Below, piece by piece: positions 34,110 through 45,789 of a stretch of 64,000 nt of DNA. Under the pieces are notes generated by a model. That model had not been told where the DNA came from. It was given only the letters and a program-made list of their open reading frames with translations, and made no database searches. Positions within the stretch are counted from its first letter, which is position 1, and every line of letters begins with the position of its first letter. This DNA comes from Plantago major. Taxonomy: Eukaryota > Streptophyta > Magnoliopsida > Lamiales > Plantaginaceae. The stretch spans positions 6,326,524 through 6,390,523 of the forward strand of contig CM048844.1 in the NCBI GenBank assembly GCA_026545765.1. Reading direction: 5' to 3'. Position numbers and translations under genes: made by a program.

Positions 34110-37100
34110 CATCCATTTTTCCATCCTTTTCTTTTTTGGCGTGCTTGCGACAGTCCACTTGTGGTTCTGGTGAGATTAACTGGCGAAGTTAAATAGGTGA
34201 GGTTTTTGTACAGTAACTCTTGCATTTATTGGAAATACTGGAATATAACTTAGTTTTTTCATGTTTCTGAATTTTGATGGGTTGATTATAATGTTACTTT
34301 GAGCCAGCCCTTCTGGCTGTGGCATATTACATTCGCAAGATGTACATAACTTTGTTGTCGGAATTGTCTTGGTGAATTCTGACCACGTCTATCTATGAAT
34401 TTTCCATGAATATAACACGCATGTCGACTCGGAATAGTGCATAATGTTATGGATATCACGTTAACGCATGTCCTCTTATGATGCCTTTTCTTTCATTTCA
34501 AGGAACACTTAAACAATTCCGAATAACTTTGATCATTTTGTAAAGTACAAGTTCAAACAACAAATAAAGCATACTGTACACAAGCTCGACAGCAAATAAA
34601 GATTTTCCATTTTATAGAGAATGAGAATAATATTAACAAGTTTATTATATTAAGGGTCAACTCGATCATGGATGGAAAATTCAATGTATGAATATTTCTA
34701 TTTTTCAACTCTAACTAGGGCCATTTTTATCATGAGCTTGCGGGTCAAAGTTAATTGTACAATTGATTAACATAATCAACAGCCTATTATACTACTTTCT
34801 CTCAAAGCATTACACTCCTTCATCTTGAATGAACCAACAAAATATATGAAGCAATTGATGTCATTGATGCCCAAGAGCGAAATCACCCAGAGCCGAGAGA
34901 TATGGGAACCAACTAACCAAGGGCTTGCTTAGCTGCACTTGGGTGGTCTCAAGCCCACGCTTAATTTATATATTCATCACATAGTATATGTGTCAAACAT
35001 TATTCTTAAAATTATTTAGCCGAATGGTATTGGTAATGACCTGTGTTTGTAACAATCAGTCAGAAGTTCGATCTGAATTTTATATATTCATCACATAAAA
35101 GAAAATTCAAATTTTAGGGGGCGAACGTCCCACTATTCCCCATCTGACTTCACCCCTGGATGCGGTAGTATAACAACAATTTTCTTAAGAACCTTAATCA
35201 GTAAGCTTCTGAAAACCGGTTGGCCCCTTCTTGTTTGTGTATATGATGAGTTCGAGGTTGAACTATGGACCGTTCTAGCCATCCGACTTTCTGATAAGCT
35301 CCTCCATGCTCGATCGAGAGCATCAACATCAGCTTTCGTAATAGATTTCCAAACATTGGTCTCGTTTATTTTGGTTGAATTGATTGTAAACTGCAGATGC
35401 ATGGATACAGAAACTGACCAGTATACCGTACCAACCTATGATCTAGTATTCTATATGCTCGTTCAGGCTCCAACTTCAATAACTTGCTCTATGCAGGTAC
35501 TTCTTCGATGTTGGTTCATTCACCAAACACAAACACTGGGACCCCGTGTGGGACCCACTGGGACCCCGTGTGGGACACTACCAGCATCGAATTTTCCCTG
35601 AAGATTGATACACAACATATGTACTGTAGTGTAAGTAACAATAAACAAGAACAAGAACAGAGTTTTACAGGACGAAAACCAAATTGAAGAACAACCGTGT
35701 CCATGTTTCCTCTCAAATAAGTACACAATACTGCAGTAATACCCAGGAAAAAGAACTATCCAAGGATTTGTACCAAGACAAGGGAAGAGGTCAATTTCAT
35801 CAGAAAACTTAACCTCGTATATATACAATGGCAATGCACAGCTATGATGCAACCACATTCCGCATCTAATGAACCAGCATGTTACGATTTCATTGCTAAA
35901 TTACAACAGACGATGCTCGTTCAACTTGATAAACAGACACGGTAGAGCACACATTGTCAAAATAACCACATACAGGTGCTTTCCTTGGCAGTTTAGCAGA
36001 CTCAGCTTACACAAACTAGTGTAAACCCATTTCCAGAGAAAAAGTCAAGTGAGATTCTTGAAGCAGTGGCTTGGAGTTAAAATCAATCAAACCAGACCCA
36101 ACTGTAGATGGTAGTTCAAATTCAACTTAAAAGGACATCAGCTATTCAGAGTCTTCAGGCAATTTTCATCAACAGTTCTTCTTCAAAAGCTAGTCCATAA
36201 TTGCTCACTTTAAACAAAAATATCCCACCAGAGTTCAAACTTTTAAGCCCATTTTTATGTGCAAATCATACTGGTAATCATGATCGCCCAAAAAAGGTAC
36301 ATATCATAAGGTTACCATGATGAGATTTGGAGCTATTTCAAGAAAACAGGACGGACACAAAAGGTCACCTCTGTTTCATGTCAATCAACAAAGGAGAATG
36401 GAACTACAAAATTTTCGTAGTATCACAAGGGAGATGGGCATATCACCATGAAGTTCTCCAGAAATGGTATTGCGTGCAACTGGCAGAACTCACCTTTCAA
36501 GCCCCTGATGAAATATGGATCTGATTAAGTAACACGTTTTTTACTATTCAGTCAATGAATGCAATATTTCACTCTGTACACCAGAACCAGGCTGTTAACA
36601 ATTAAATTCATCGACCGATAACCAGTAAGATAACATGATCAGCGCAAAATATCAAGTCCGTCGTCAGCAGCAATGCCACATGACCATTACCTGTAGAAGA
36701 GTTCTTACAAGGTACCGATAAAATCCAGAGATTTACCATAGAAATCAGCAAGATATTAGCATTGTAAAACTGAATTTTCCATTTATGATATAGGAAGGAC
36801 CGGATTATCTAAACACAGACAGGGACCCTGACTAGTCCAACCTCGGGCTACAATCGACTTTTAATGCTGTTGCATCAACCGATTTAGGCCAGAAACATAA
36901 CATAGTCCCTTTACCCTAGTCCAGAACAAACAGAGCTATATACATTTTCTTCATTGTCTCTCTGAAGAATCACTTTATTGGGAAGAACATGTTCCTTGTT
37001 CACAATGGCAGTGGAGCACCTGCTGCCATATATGGAGACAATTTCAAGGCCCATAAGTCCAGCATCAGGTTCAATCTTGAAACAGTCCAGCAAATACACG

Positions 37101-37232
37101 AACTTCACGTTCTGATGAGCTTCGAACTGTACAGCTGTCAGTTCCAAAGGGTACATGGCCGGCATTTAGATATATCAATTGCACATTTGCACCAAATGAT
37201 ACTGTTTCATGAGTTCAAACTCTGGCAACAAG
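34110..37232. other. Intergenic; 3' regions of the converging PLC and RGG-protein genes
   Basis: Holds the probable 3' UTRs of PLC (plus) and of the gene ending at 37233 (minus). Around 35010-35080 a TAGCCGAATGGTATTGGTA A-box-like stretch and an AAGTTCGATCTGAA B-box-like stretch suggest an old tRNA-derived SINE. At 35534-35576 a 21-bp GC-rich unit (CACTGGGACCCCGTGTGGGA) occurs twice at 22-bp spacing. No coding region is supported. Confidence 0.5.
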
Positions 37233-40200
37233 TTAAAATCTTCGCCTTTTCGGACCAGAGGCATCATTGAATCCGTCTTCATGCCAAACCCGCACAGCAG
37301 GTCTGTATGTTCCATCCTGCTGCTGCTCCTCAACATCCCTTACTCGCCTGGGTGCCACTAATGGCTGCTGATGCTTCATGCGTCCATCAAACTCCCTTTC
37401 CCGCATGTTACTTCTTTCAGCAAACTCCGTATCCCCATCTGGACAGAATCTGTAGGCCCTTGAACCTTCATTCGGATGAAAATGAAAATTATCGCCATCT
37501 CCACTGTAACTTGGCCGAAATGAATTATTAAGACCTCCACGTCTCTCAATAAACTTTCTCCTTTCTTCGATATTCACATCTTCCCTCTCCCTCGACTCTA
37601 AAACTTCTCTCCTTGCAGTTCTCTGGAAAACCCTTGCTGGTGGACTTCTCCTATTGGTATTGAAAGACCTAGTAGGATGAACATGCTCTGGTACAGATTC
37701 TACATCTCTCATGTCATCAGAATGGCTCCGAGTAATGAAGGAAGGAGATACACGCCTTCTAGGAACCATCTCCTCACGATAAGAAGCACGTTCAGGAGAC
37801 CTCATCCTTCTCATCCTATATAGAGGTGGTGATCTATTTTGGTTCAACTCTGGATGGCCCTCTGGGGATCTTCTCCTACGCGATGGCCATGGACCAGGTG
37901 AGCGAGTCCGGGATCTAACAGGAGACGACTTTGAATCAATTCCAGTATAAACCTTTCGGTGAATGGTAGAGAAATTCCGCTTTTCCCGGACAAGCTGGCC
38001 ATCAAATTCATCGTACATGTTCTGTGGGCGATTGTAAGCAGAATCTATGGTTTCATCAGGTAAATGCCCCATAAATTTTTCATCATTAATGGCCTTCCTT
38101 CTATAGCCCCGATGTTCAAGTTCAGCATCAGGGATGAAAGAAGTGTGTTTAGGTCTGTGCCCTCTATAACCAGATGGGCCGTTATAAGTCTCTGATGCGA
38201 AGTCATTATCAGAATCCCAATCATTATGCGAAGGGCCAAACCTTCCTCCTCTTCCTCTCCCCCTTCCTCTCCCCCTCCCCCTTCCACGGATGAAACTCGG
38301 CCTTGAATTTCTGTACGATGACGGATCGCGCATGCTATCTTTCTCAAATTTATCGGTGTAAAATTCATGTCTGTTAAAGAAAAGAAAAATAGGCAAGTGC
38401 AATGACACATGTAAATGACATTTTTAGAAATAAAATCATCATAAATTCGAGAGAGAAAAGCAACATGAAATTTTCACCTATTCCCTCGAGGTTGAATATC
38501 TCCATCAAGATCAGAGTATCTTTCATTTCCACTATATGACGCCAACAACCTGTTTGGAATAGATCTTGTTCTATAGGGAGAAGACGCTACAGAAGCACGT
38601 GGTAAGGTGATGATGCGACTTTTACTGTTAAAATTATTGGACTCTTTAGCAGCATCATTTCCAATCAATGCCGAATCGTTTCCAATCAATGCTTCCACGT
38701 TAGATAAAGTTGTTTCATTCTTTGCTGAACAGATTTGTTTATTATACATATCGGTAGCTTTGTCAACTGGTGACGCCCCATTGCCAGTAACCTCTTTCCC
38801 ATAACCCGTTTCGGCATTTTGTTGTCTAGACAAATCAACCCGTTTCTCTACAATGACACTGATAGACCTTTTCTCGCCAACTTTAAGTTCCGGGACATTG
38901 TCTGCTAACTTCTGTGAAGAATTTGCTTCAGTTTTAAGCCCATAATCACTAATGACACACTCTTTAATGTTGTCACTATGGGTTTCAGATATAGCAGATT
39001 TTCCATCGAAATCCGAAGTATTAGTGCTTTGCTCACCCGATAAAACAAGAGGCTGCAAGTTTCTGGGATCACGGTCACCGAGTTCAACATTCCCAGGTTT
39101 TATAGTGTCAAGAAACGGGCTTTCTCTGGCATGTTGTAAAGGAGTTCTAACCTCACCCTCCTCATAGTCCCCATCCTCCTTGTTACTGAGCCTTTGTCCT
39201 CCACTTGGAGGAGTAGAGCCACCATGCTTTTCACAAGACTCAGAATCAGATCCAAGAGTATCATCTTCAAGCATTTCAGTGGACAGGTTAAGCCTTTCGT
39301 CATCATTTGCAGCCAACTCAATCTTTCCACATAATTCAGAAAGACGGCTATCAATTAGACTCGTTTCCAACTTTTGAGAATCGTCAACTGTTGACTTCCC
39401 CGCACTTAGTCCATTTTGGCTTGAAGTATGAGAAAATGTACCAGTACACACATTATGTTGGTTTATGTGGCCAAGTGCCTCTTCACTGTGAAAAGAAAAT
39501 TGATGTTGATCTCCACTTGTTGGTGATTTTGAAGGAAATAAATTCTGAGGCGTCAAAGTCACATTCATCGCAGAAGAAGATGCGGTACTCTCTTGATGTT
39601 GCATAACCCTTGCACCATACCGAGGTATTACTGAATTATCGAACTTGAAAACATTGTCACTACGTTCATGGATCAACTCAGGTTTTATAGATTTATCATC
39701 AACAAATTTCTGAGGGCTAATAGATGATGGAGATACAACTCCCGGGTTAGGCTTTTCAACAAGTTCTTTCTTGACAGAACTAGAATTCGATAACTCCATG
39801 CCACCGCTACTACTCGTTAAGCTTAACTCAGTTCTTGATACCTCGGTAATAGGCTCTAGTTTCACACTCCTAAAACTACCAAAATTACCTGTATTCTTCA
39901 TACCACCAAAATTAACTGTACTCTTCATACTTAAATTTGAAGCAGCAACAGCAGCATCTGGTTTAATACATAGAAAGGAATTCCCACTCGCATCCAATCC
40001 CCTATATGGGACACCAAGACTAAGCCCGAGGGAATCATCTGGCTCATTTCGCAAGAATGAGCTGCCAGAATTGGAGCTCTGACCACTCAAAATAGGTTCT
40101 CCTTTTACCAAACCAACAACAGCAGTCCCATTTTTGACAATCAAAGAAGGTTTCACATTTTCATGATTACGAGTCGTGCTGACATCGCACATATCAGGAA

Positions 40201-40888
40201 ACAAACCATTACTACTCGAACCCGCCCATTCTTCAATATTTGTATTCAGATCCCAATTCGATCTATTGGCAAATGATTCATTGCCCAGATTTTTTAAAGC
40301 TAACAGCTTGTTGTCAGACATATCAGGCTTCTCTTTGCTCAGAACCAAACCCAATTCTATCTTCTTAGAATTTCCACTTTTACCATGTTCCAAAGCACTA
40401 ATAAGTCCCTCCTTTGTTTCTAAAGGGACATTAAAATTCTGCTTCGCTTCAGAAGGTTTTACTCCACTAGCTATTTCCTGCTTCACAGGAACCTGCAGAG
40501 AGACCGTGCTGCTTGAAACTTCTAGTTTCATCTTTTCAAGAACCGGCAGGACGCTGACTTTGTTCCTCAAATCATCATCAGGTTCAGAACTAGTGGTGGA
40601 TTCAACCACCTTAGGCTTCATTTCCTGATTTTCGACACCTTCAACCACCCTAGGCTTCAATTCCTGACTTTCGACACCTTCGGCCAACTTAGGCTTCAAT
40701 TCATGATTTTGGACACTACCACTAGCTACTGAAGCAGAAGACTTGCTCAGATCAGGTAAATCTGTTTGTGTGGGGTTTTCCCCGGAAACGGAAGGGTTTT
40801 CTCTCGGTGGAGAAGGCGGTGCAGCATAGTCGATGACTGGAAATCTCCTCTTCTTAATAGGTATAACACTAGCCAAATGGACAGACAT
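37233..40888 (-). CDS. Large plant nuclear-type protein with RGG and Ser/Arg-rich C-terminus, function unknown
   Basis: Coding exons 40888-38478 and 38370-37233 join with a split Arg codon (AG|A) at good GT-AG sites, giving 1182 aa. The N-terminus has a basic patch (IPIKKRRFPVIDYAAPPSPP, residues about 9-29) that could be a nuclear localisation signal. Next come three imperfect repeats of an ELKPK-x-x-EGVE-type unit (about 63-100) and a long Ser/Asn/acidic disordered stretch with GGSTPPSGGQRLSNKEDGDY followed by EEGEVRTP (about 600). The second exon opens with HEFY, then an uninterrupted RG run (RGRGRGRGRGRGGRFG, about 840), RS/SP-rich segments (RSRTRSPGPWPSRRRRSPEG) and a KRRRF end. RGG and RS tracts usually mark RNA-binding or splicing-linked proteins; that function is inferred from composition. 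I know no named family for it. The start at 40888 follows a splice acceptor (TGTAG|AAGAAGAAATG). Confidence 0.88.
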
Positions 40889-40895
40889 TTCTTCT

Positions 40896-41600
40896 TCTAC
40901 AGAGCAAGAAAATGAAAAGGTTAGCATCTTTACACTAACCACTGGTGCTAATAGTATATAGCTACAGAAAAGCTAAAAATAAGAAAACTCAGATGACCGA
41001 ATTGAAAAAAAAAATCGATAAAATTTAAGAAACAACAAAACTTGAAACTCTCCAATCTGAGCTCTTGTTGTGAGCTGAAAACCAAGAGTAAGAACTCAAG
41101 CTATAAAATGATAGATTGAAACTTTCCACTTACTGCAACTGAATCAGCTCAATGAAACGACAGCGTTCCAATCAGATTGGAGAAACAGCACAAAATCGAA
41201 TACCTAATACACACCATCAGACTGGACCTCGGAAGAAACGCACACAGAAAGTACCTCACAGCGATTCAAAACACAAAATTACAATTGCTAACTGTTAAAA
41301 GACCTAACAAAATAGAGTGAAGAATTACAGATTGTTTCTAGAAACAGAAAAATACGCAGAAATTGTTGAGAAGCAGAGCAAGAATAGATTTATCCGGTAA
41401 TTGCGGTGAGAAATTACCTTAGAAATCGAGGAGAAAGCCGATTTGGAGATTTTTTGTTGTGTGAATGGAGAAAAAATGGAGAGAGGAAAATGGAGATGGA
41501 GATTGTTGATTGAAATAAAAAGGTGTAGTAGTAGTAGTGGTAGTTTCCGAGTAGTTGTTGTCCTCTTGCGTTGATAGATAGGCAATAAATAATATTTCAA
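40896..41600 (-). promoter_or_regulatory. 5' UTR intron and non-coding first exon of the RGG-protein gene
   Basis: A strong acceptor ends at 40897 (polypyrimidine run then TGTAG), eight bases before the ATG. An upstream donor (CTAAG|GTAATT) at 41418-41417 would close a non-coding first exon from about 41520-41600, rich in TCTCC. Leader introns of this kind often raise expression in plants. The exact transcription start cannot be seen. Confidence 0.55.
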
Positions 41601-44080
41601 CTCTTGTCTAACTTTCTAACCGAATGAATAATAATCATTTGTCATTCATAAAATAAAATACAAGTTTTTACAAAATGAAATGTAAATTCTCTTTATTTCA
41701 AACCCCTTCATCCCTTAAAATAATAGGGATGGATTTTTTTAGAAAGACCTTCATAGTGTTTGGTTCAATAGCTTGAGTTGAGTTTCCAAACTCGAGTTTA
41801 AGATTTTTTGTATTTATTTTTCAGCTATATATTATTCTATTCCAAATTCAAAATTTAACAACAGACATGCATTTTAAAATTCAACCGTAGTTTAGTTTCA
41901 CTAGTCAATTCCACAATTCAACTCGAGTTGAATTTACAGTTCGAGTCCAAACACGCACCTTATCATAGTGAATGGAAATTTGAGATCGAGACTAGTAATA
42001 AGAATATAGTGATTATATTTTTACTTTTAATTCCATTTATTGGTTCAAGGCATTTACTTCACTTTTGACCATCATCATTCCACTCAAAACCAACCTTTTC
42101 CTTCCTACATGCACTGTCTTTTCTAGTTTAACGGAGTACATTAATTTTATTACTATTACTTGAGAAAGATGCCACTAAATTTGGGTTTCTTTCCTCAAGA
42201 TCTTGTTCTACTAGTCTTTTAAAGGTTGTCTGTATATATTAAATCTTTATATGGTAGTGCAACACATTAAAATCTAGGGAGGTCATTGACAGAAGTATAA
42301 AAAAACCCTAAATTTGTGTGAAATGTGTGATAAAAGTGATGAATATTACAAATTCTTTTCTTTTAGTGAAAGATATACTTTTCTTGGGAATTTAGCAAAT
42401 TTTGATTCTATGCTTTGTAAATGGTCCCCGCATTTTGGGAATGTTGTTTTAATTTTATGCTTTTTTTGAAAGTTTTTGTTTTCCATTTTGAAATGAAATT
42501 CACCACTAATTAAATTTCATTCTACAATTGTAATGTTCCTACCGTAAACAATTGAAGACCAGCTTATATTGTCATTGCAGCCATTAATAATTGATTTTGG
42601 ATAACTTTAACCCCATAATTTGTGATTTCGAACTACTTTATCTTCACTGGCATGTTTTAAAAAAAAATGAAAGCTCACTTATTTTAAAATGGTTCCCATT
42701 GAATACATGTAACTTTGAAATTTTGTTGGATGTATTTTATTTGATCTTTTTAATATAATTGTTATTCCATTCTAGTACTTGTGTTAAACAATGACATGCT
42801 AACTACTATTCATTGCTTAAATAATGAATCTTGTATTCAATAATTAATATAATCACACATATTTATCCTAAAATGAGTCTCATGATATACGGTATTTAAA
42901 TAACTTATTCAAATATGGTCTTTTGTTTTAAAAAAAAAAATTGATATTATTAATCAAAACGTCTATGTTTTGATTAATAATATCTATTCGATAACATAAG
43001 TTGCTCGAGATAAGTCTCACAATCTAGTTGATCATTAATAAAAAATGTTTAATCCGAAAAAAAAGACTTTTAGTGGGGAAATATCACAAAAAATCTCCCC
43101 CAACTCAAGTACTCAACCACTCAAATAAAATGATAATTTCTCATTTATTTATTTATTTATTTATTTCCTGTGGTCAAGTCAACAAAGATGAAAGATAGAA
43201 TAAATATAAAGAGAGAGCCCCCAATAATTGAACCCAATACCTAAAATACTGCTTTTGTTCTTTCCCTGCCCACTATAATAACAATAATTCAACAACATGA
43301 CTTTTCCTTTAAAGTTTATACAAACATATCTACCTGTCAAGATAATTACTCCACTATTAATATTTTTATCAGAAGAATACTCTTATTTTGCTTCTTTTTG
43401 TCCAAAGTGGACCTGTGGCACCAGCCAGATGTGCCCACCTGTCCGGCTGATTTAGACTTTCACATGTTACCACCTGGTCCTCTCTTGCCCGGTCAACAAA
43501 CCTAATTGCAATGCTTATACGGAACTTTACCTCATTACTAAAAATGTTGGTGATTTTAGTGTCATCAACTCATTTTAGTAGTAATGAATAATTCTTAGAG
43601 GCAAATACGATCTCGCGTTAAAGAACTGAAACGAGTTCGGGTAGTGTGTCTGTGACATTGTTAACGAGTTATCTATGAAATCTGACGAGGGTTGAAATTT
43701 CATGCGGGAATCATGGTGAACTGGTGAGTCACGACTTTTTTGGGAAATTCATATTCGTTATTAAATGTTTTCCCATAATTCTGTATAAGACTAGAACTCG
43801 GTTAATTCAGAATAAGATCAGAAACCCCTCAACCGCCAAATGGCTTCGACTTTGTACTTCTACAAATTGGAGGATTCGGTCTCCAGAACAGATATACGAA
43901 AATCTTACATCCTCTCTATTTTTCTGATCGAAATTCATATTAGGAATTAGATTCTTGGATTATCCCATAAGAAATTATGTAGAAGCGAAGAATGGGTGAA
44001 TTATCTTGTTCGGAAAGTGACTACACGATCCATAGAAGATTTCCAGGATTATCACCACCCAAACTTCCAACAAAAAATTA
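41600..44080. other. Gene-free AT-rich region with a perfect hairpin
   Basis: No coding region is recognised. It contains a TTTA tetranucleotide run at about 43143-43166 and the palindrome at 42943-42984 listed separately. Confidence 0.6.
42943..42984. repeat. Perfect 18-bp inverted repeat with 6-nt loop
   Basis: GATATTATTAATCAAAAC, loop GTCTAT, then GTTTTGATTAATAATATC. All 18 pairs match. Confidence 0.97.
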
Positions 44081-44307
44081 CTCCCTCCATTTCAGAGAAA
44101 GTGTCGTTTCCGGCGTTTCACTAAAAGTGTTACAATTTCCATTTATGGAAATTAGTTAAATAATAAAACTCCTTACCTTTCACTTTTATTACAATATGAC
44201 AGACACTCAATTAATCTCTAATAATCAAGGTGACCACTTGTCCTTTTTACTTTTTCTTAAAATTGGTGCAAATCAAAATTGTAACACTTTCTTTGAAATG
44301 GAGGGAG
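44081..44307. mobile_element. Stowaway-like MITE (227 bp)
   Basis: Terminal inverted repeats CTCCCTCCATTTCAGAGAAA and TTTCTTTGAAATGGAGGGAG (right end), flanked by TA dinucleotides at 44079-44080 and 44308-44309. The CTCCCTCC terminus and TA target duplication are standard for Stowaway (Tc1/mariner-related) MITEs. No coding capacity. Confidence 0.9.
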
Positions 44308-45009
44308 TATCATCTAGAGCACATCCATCTTTTAATTCATAAATTATGTGATGAAAAATAATCCACAATAAAGCAAGCGTGGAACATACGGACTTAGTTA
44401 TGTGAAACATTTATTGTCACATGGTGTACAAAGTAATGAAAGTCCCGATTTAAACAATAATTTTCTCATAATATTCAAACTCAAATAAGGACTTGAATAT
44501 GGGTGGATATGAATAACAATACCATTAAAAACACGATCTCAAACAAAATGTTAACAAGGCATAACCGGTAATTTAGATGGCAAACTCGTTAGTATTCTAG
44601 TTGAAAATGAACATGGTACAATAATGTGTACGTAATATAATTTTTGGTAATATATGAAAATCTATAAAACGAATAAAAATGGATTATGAATGAAGTTTAG
44701 ATTTATACAGTTTTGTAATTTGTCCTAATGTTTATACTCTGGGTGGCATCAATTGCACATGGCAATGGCATCAGTCACTCCAAAGCCATCAACATGTGGC
44801 TCAGGCCCTTGCAGTCGATGTAAAAAGAATCTTTGGATCACCTATTGGACGAAAGAAAGGAATAAAAAGAACGTTCTAACGTGTTATATCCTCTAATACC
44901 AAGTCATTTAAGTGGCATACTATGCAACACATAAATCCCCATCATGTCGTAACATAAACGAAACCCAGAAATTAAGCGCTGAAATGTTCATTTGAGCAGA
45001 CTTACCTAG

Positions 45010-45710
45010 ATTCAACAAAATTACACAAGATTACACAAGATTGTCGGATGATAATAGACTTGGTAACTAGTTTGGCGATTTCCACAACAGCAACAGTTTG
45101 ATTAATTTCGATTGCTAATTGACTCTCTTGTAGACGATTCTATCCGAAAGAATGTGGTTCTAAGTTATAACATCTAAGAGAAAATGATCAATTAAGGAAT
45201 CAAGGCGAATTACATACAATACCCCTTAAATTGTGTTCAATAACAGATTTGTCCCCACTATTTAAAGAATAACAGATTCGTCCAAAAAAATATACTACGT
45301 AATTTCCTTAATTACGGATGGATTCAAAAGTCAACATCCATATCTGATTTTTTTTAGCCTTTTTAATTATAAATTAATTTTAATTTTATTTCATATATCA
45401 ACCTCAAAATATCCACATGAAAGAGAGAGAAAGGTGTTTTGGTGTGTTGGTCAACTATAGGGGGTAATTGTTATTGTTTGGATAGTGGAGGGTAATGTGT
45501 GAAGGGGGTGTACTGTAATTATCTGGATCAATTAACTCTCATCCAGTCATCCCATTGGCAGAGCTTTTTTAAGTTTCAATAGCCACGGTGTGCGACAGGC
45601 ATTCCAAACAATCGCGCTTCTAACACAAGTTCTTCAATTCGCACTGCAAAACCGAGAGAAAGACCTGCTCTGTGACAATTTTGCCTCTGCTTCAGAAGAT
45701 ATGCAGCGAA
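45010..45710 (-). pseudogene. Duplicated 3' end of the ABC1K gene, split by a MITE
   Basis: 45010-45195 and 45536 to about 45705 match, in the same orientation, 54570 to about 54910: the 3' flank and the last coding exon of the ABC1K gene. Shared blocks include TGGCGATTTC.ACAACAGCA, ATTGCTAATTGACTCTC, CTTTTTTAAGTTTCAATAGCCAC and GCATTCCAAACAATCGCGCT. The copy has lost the frame (GTGTGCGACAGGC in place of GTGCGACCAGC) and ends where the parent exon continues. It lies about 9.2 kb from its parent. Confidence 0.85.
45196..45525. mobile_element. MULE-like MITE (330 bp) with 10-bp target duplication
   Basis: GATCAATTAA occurs at 45186-45195 and 45526-45535, and the parental sequence without the insertion (GATAAATTAA, at about 54737) is present in the ABC1K flank, so both ends are well placed. 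The termini are imperfect inverted repeats (left GAATTACATACAATACCCCT, right read inward TAATTACAGTACACCCCC). A 9-11-bp duplication points to Mutator-like or hAT-like mobilisation, with 10 bp favouring Mutator-like. No open frame of note. Confidence 0.75.
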
Positions 45711-45789
45711 CAAAACTCAGAATCGACATAAAATATAAATATCACATTTGGAAAAACTCATCAATGCCATTGTCAATAGCAGAATAGTT

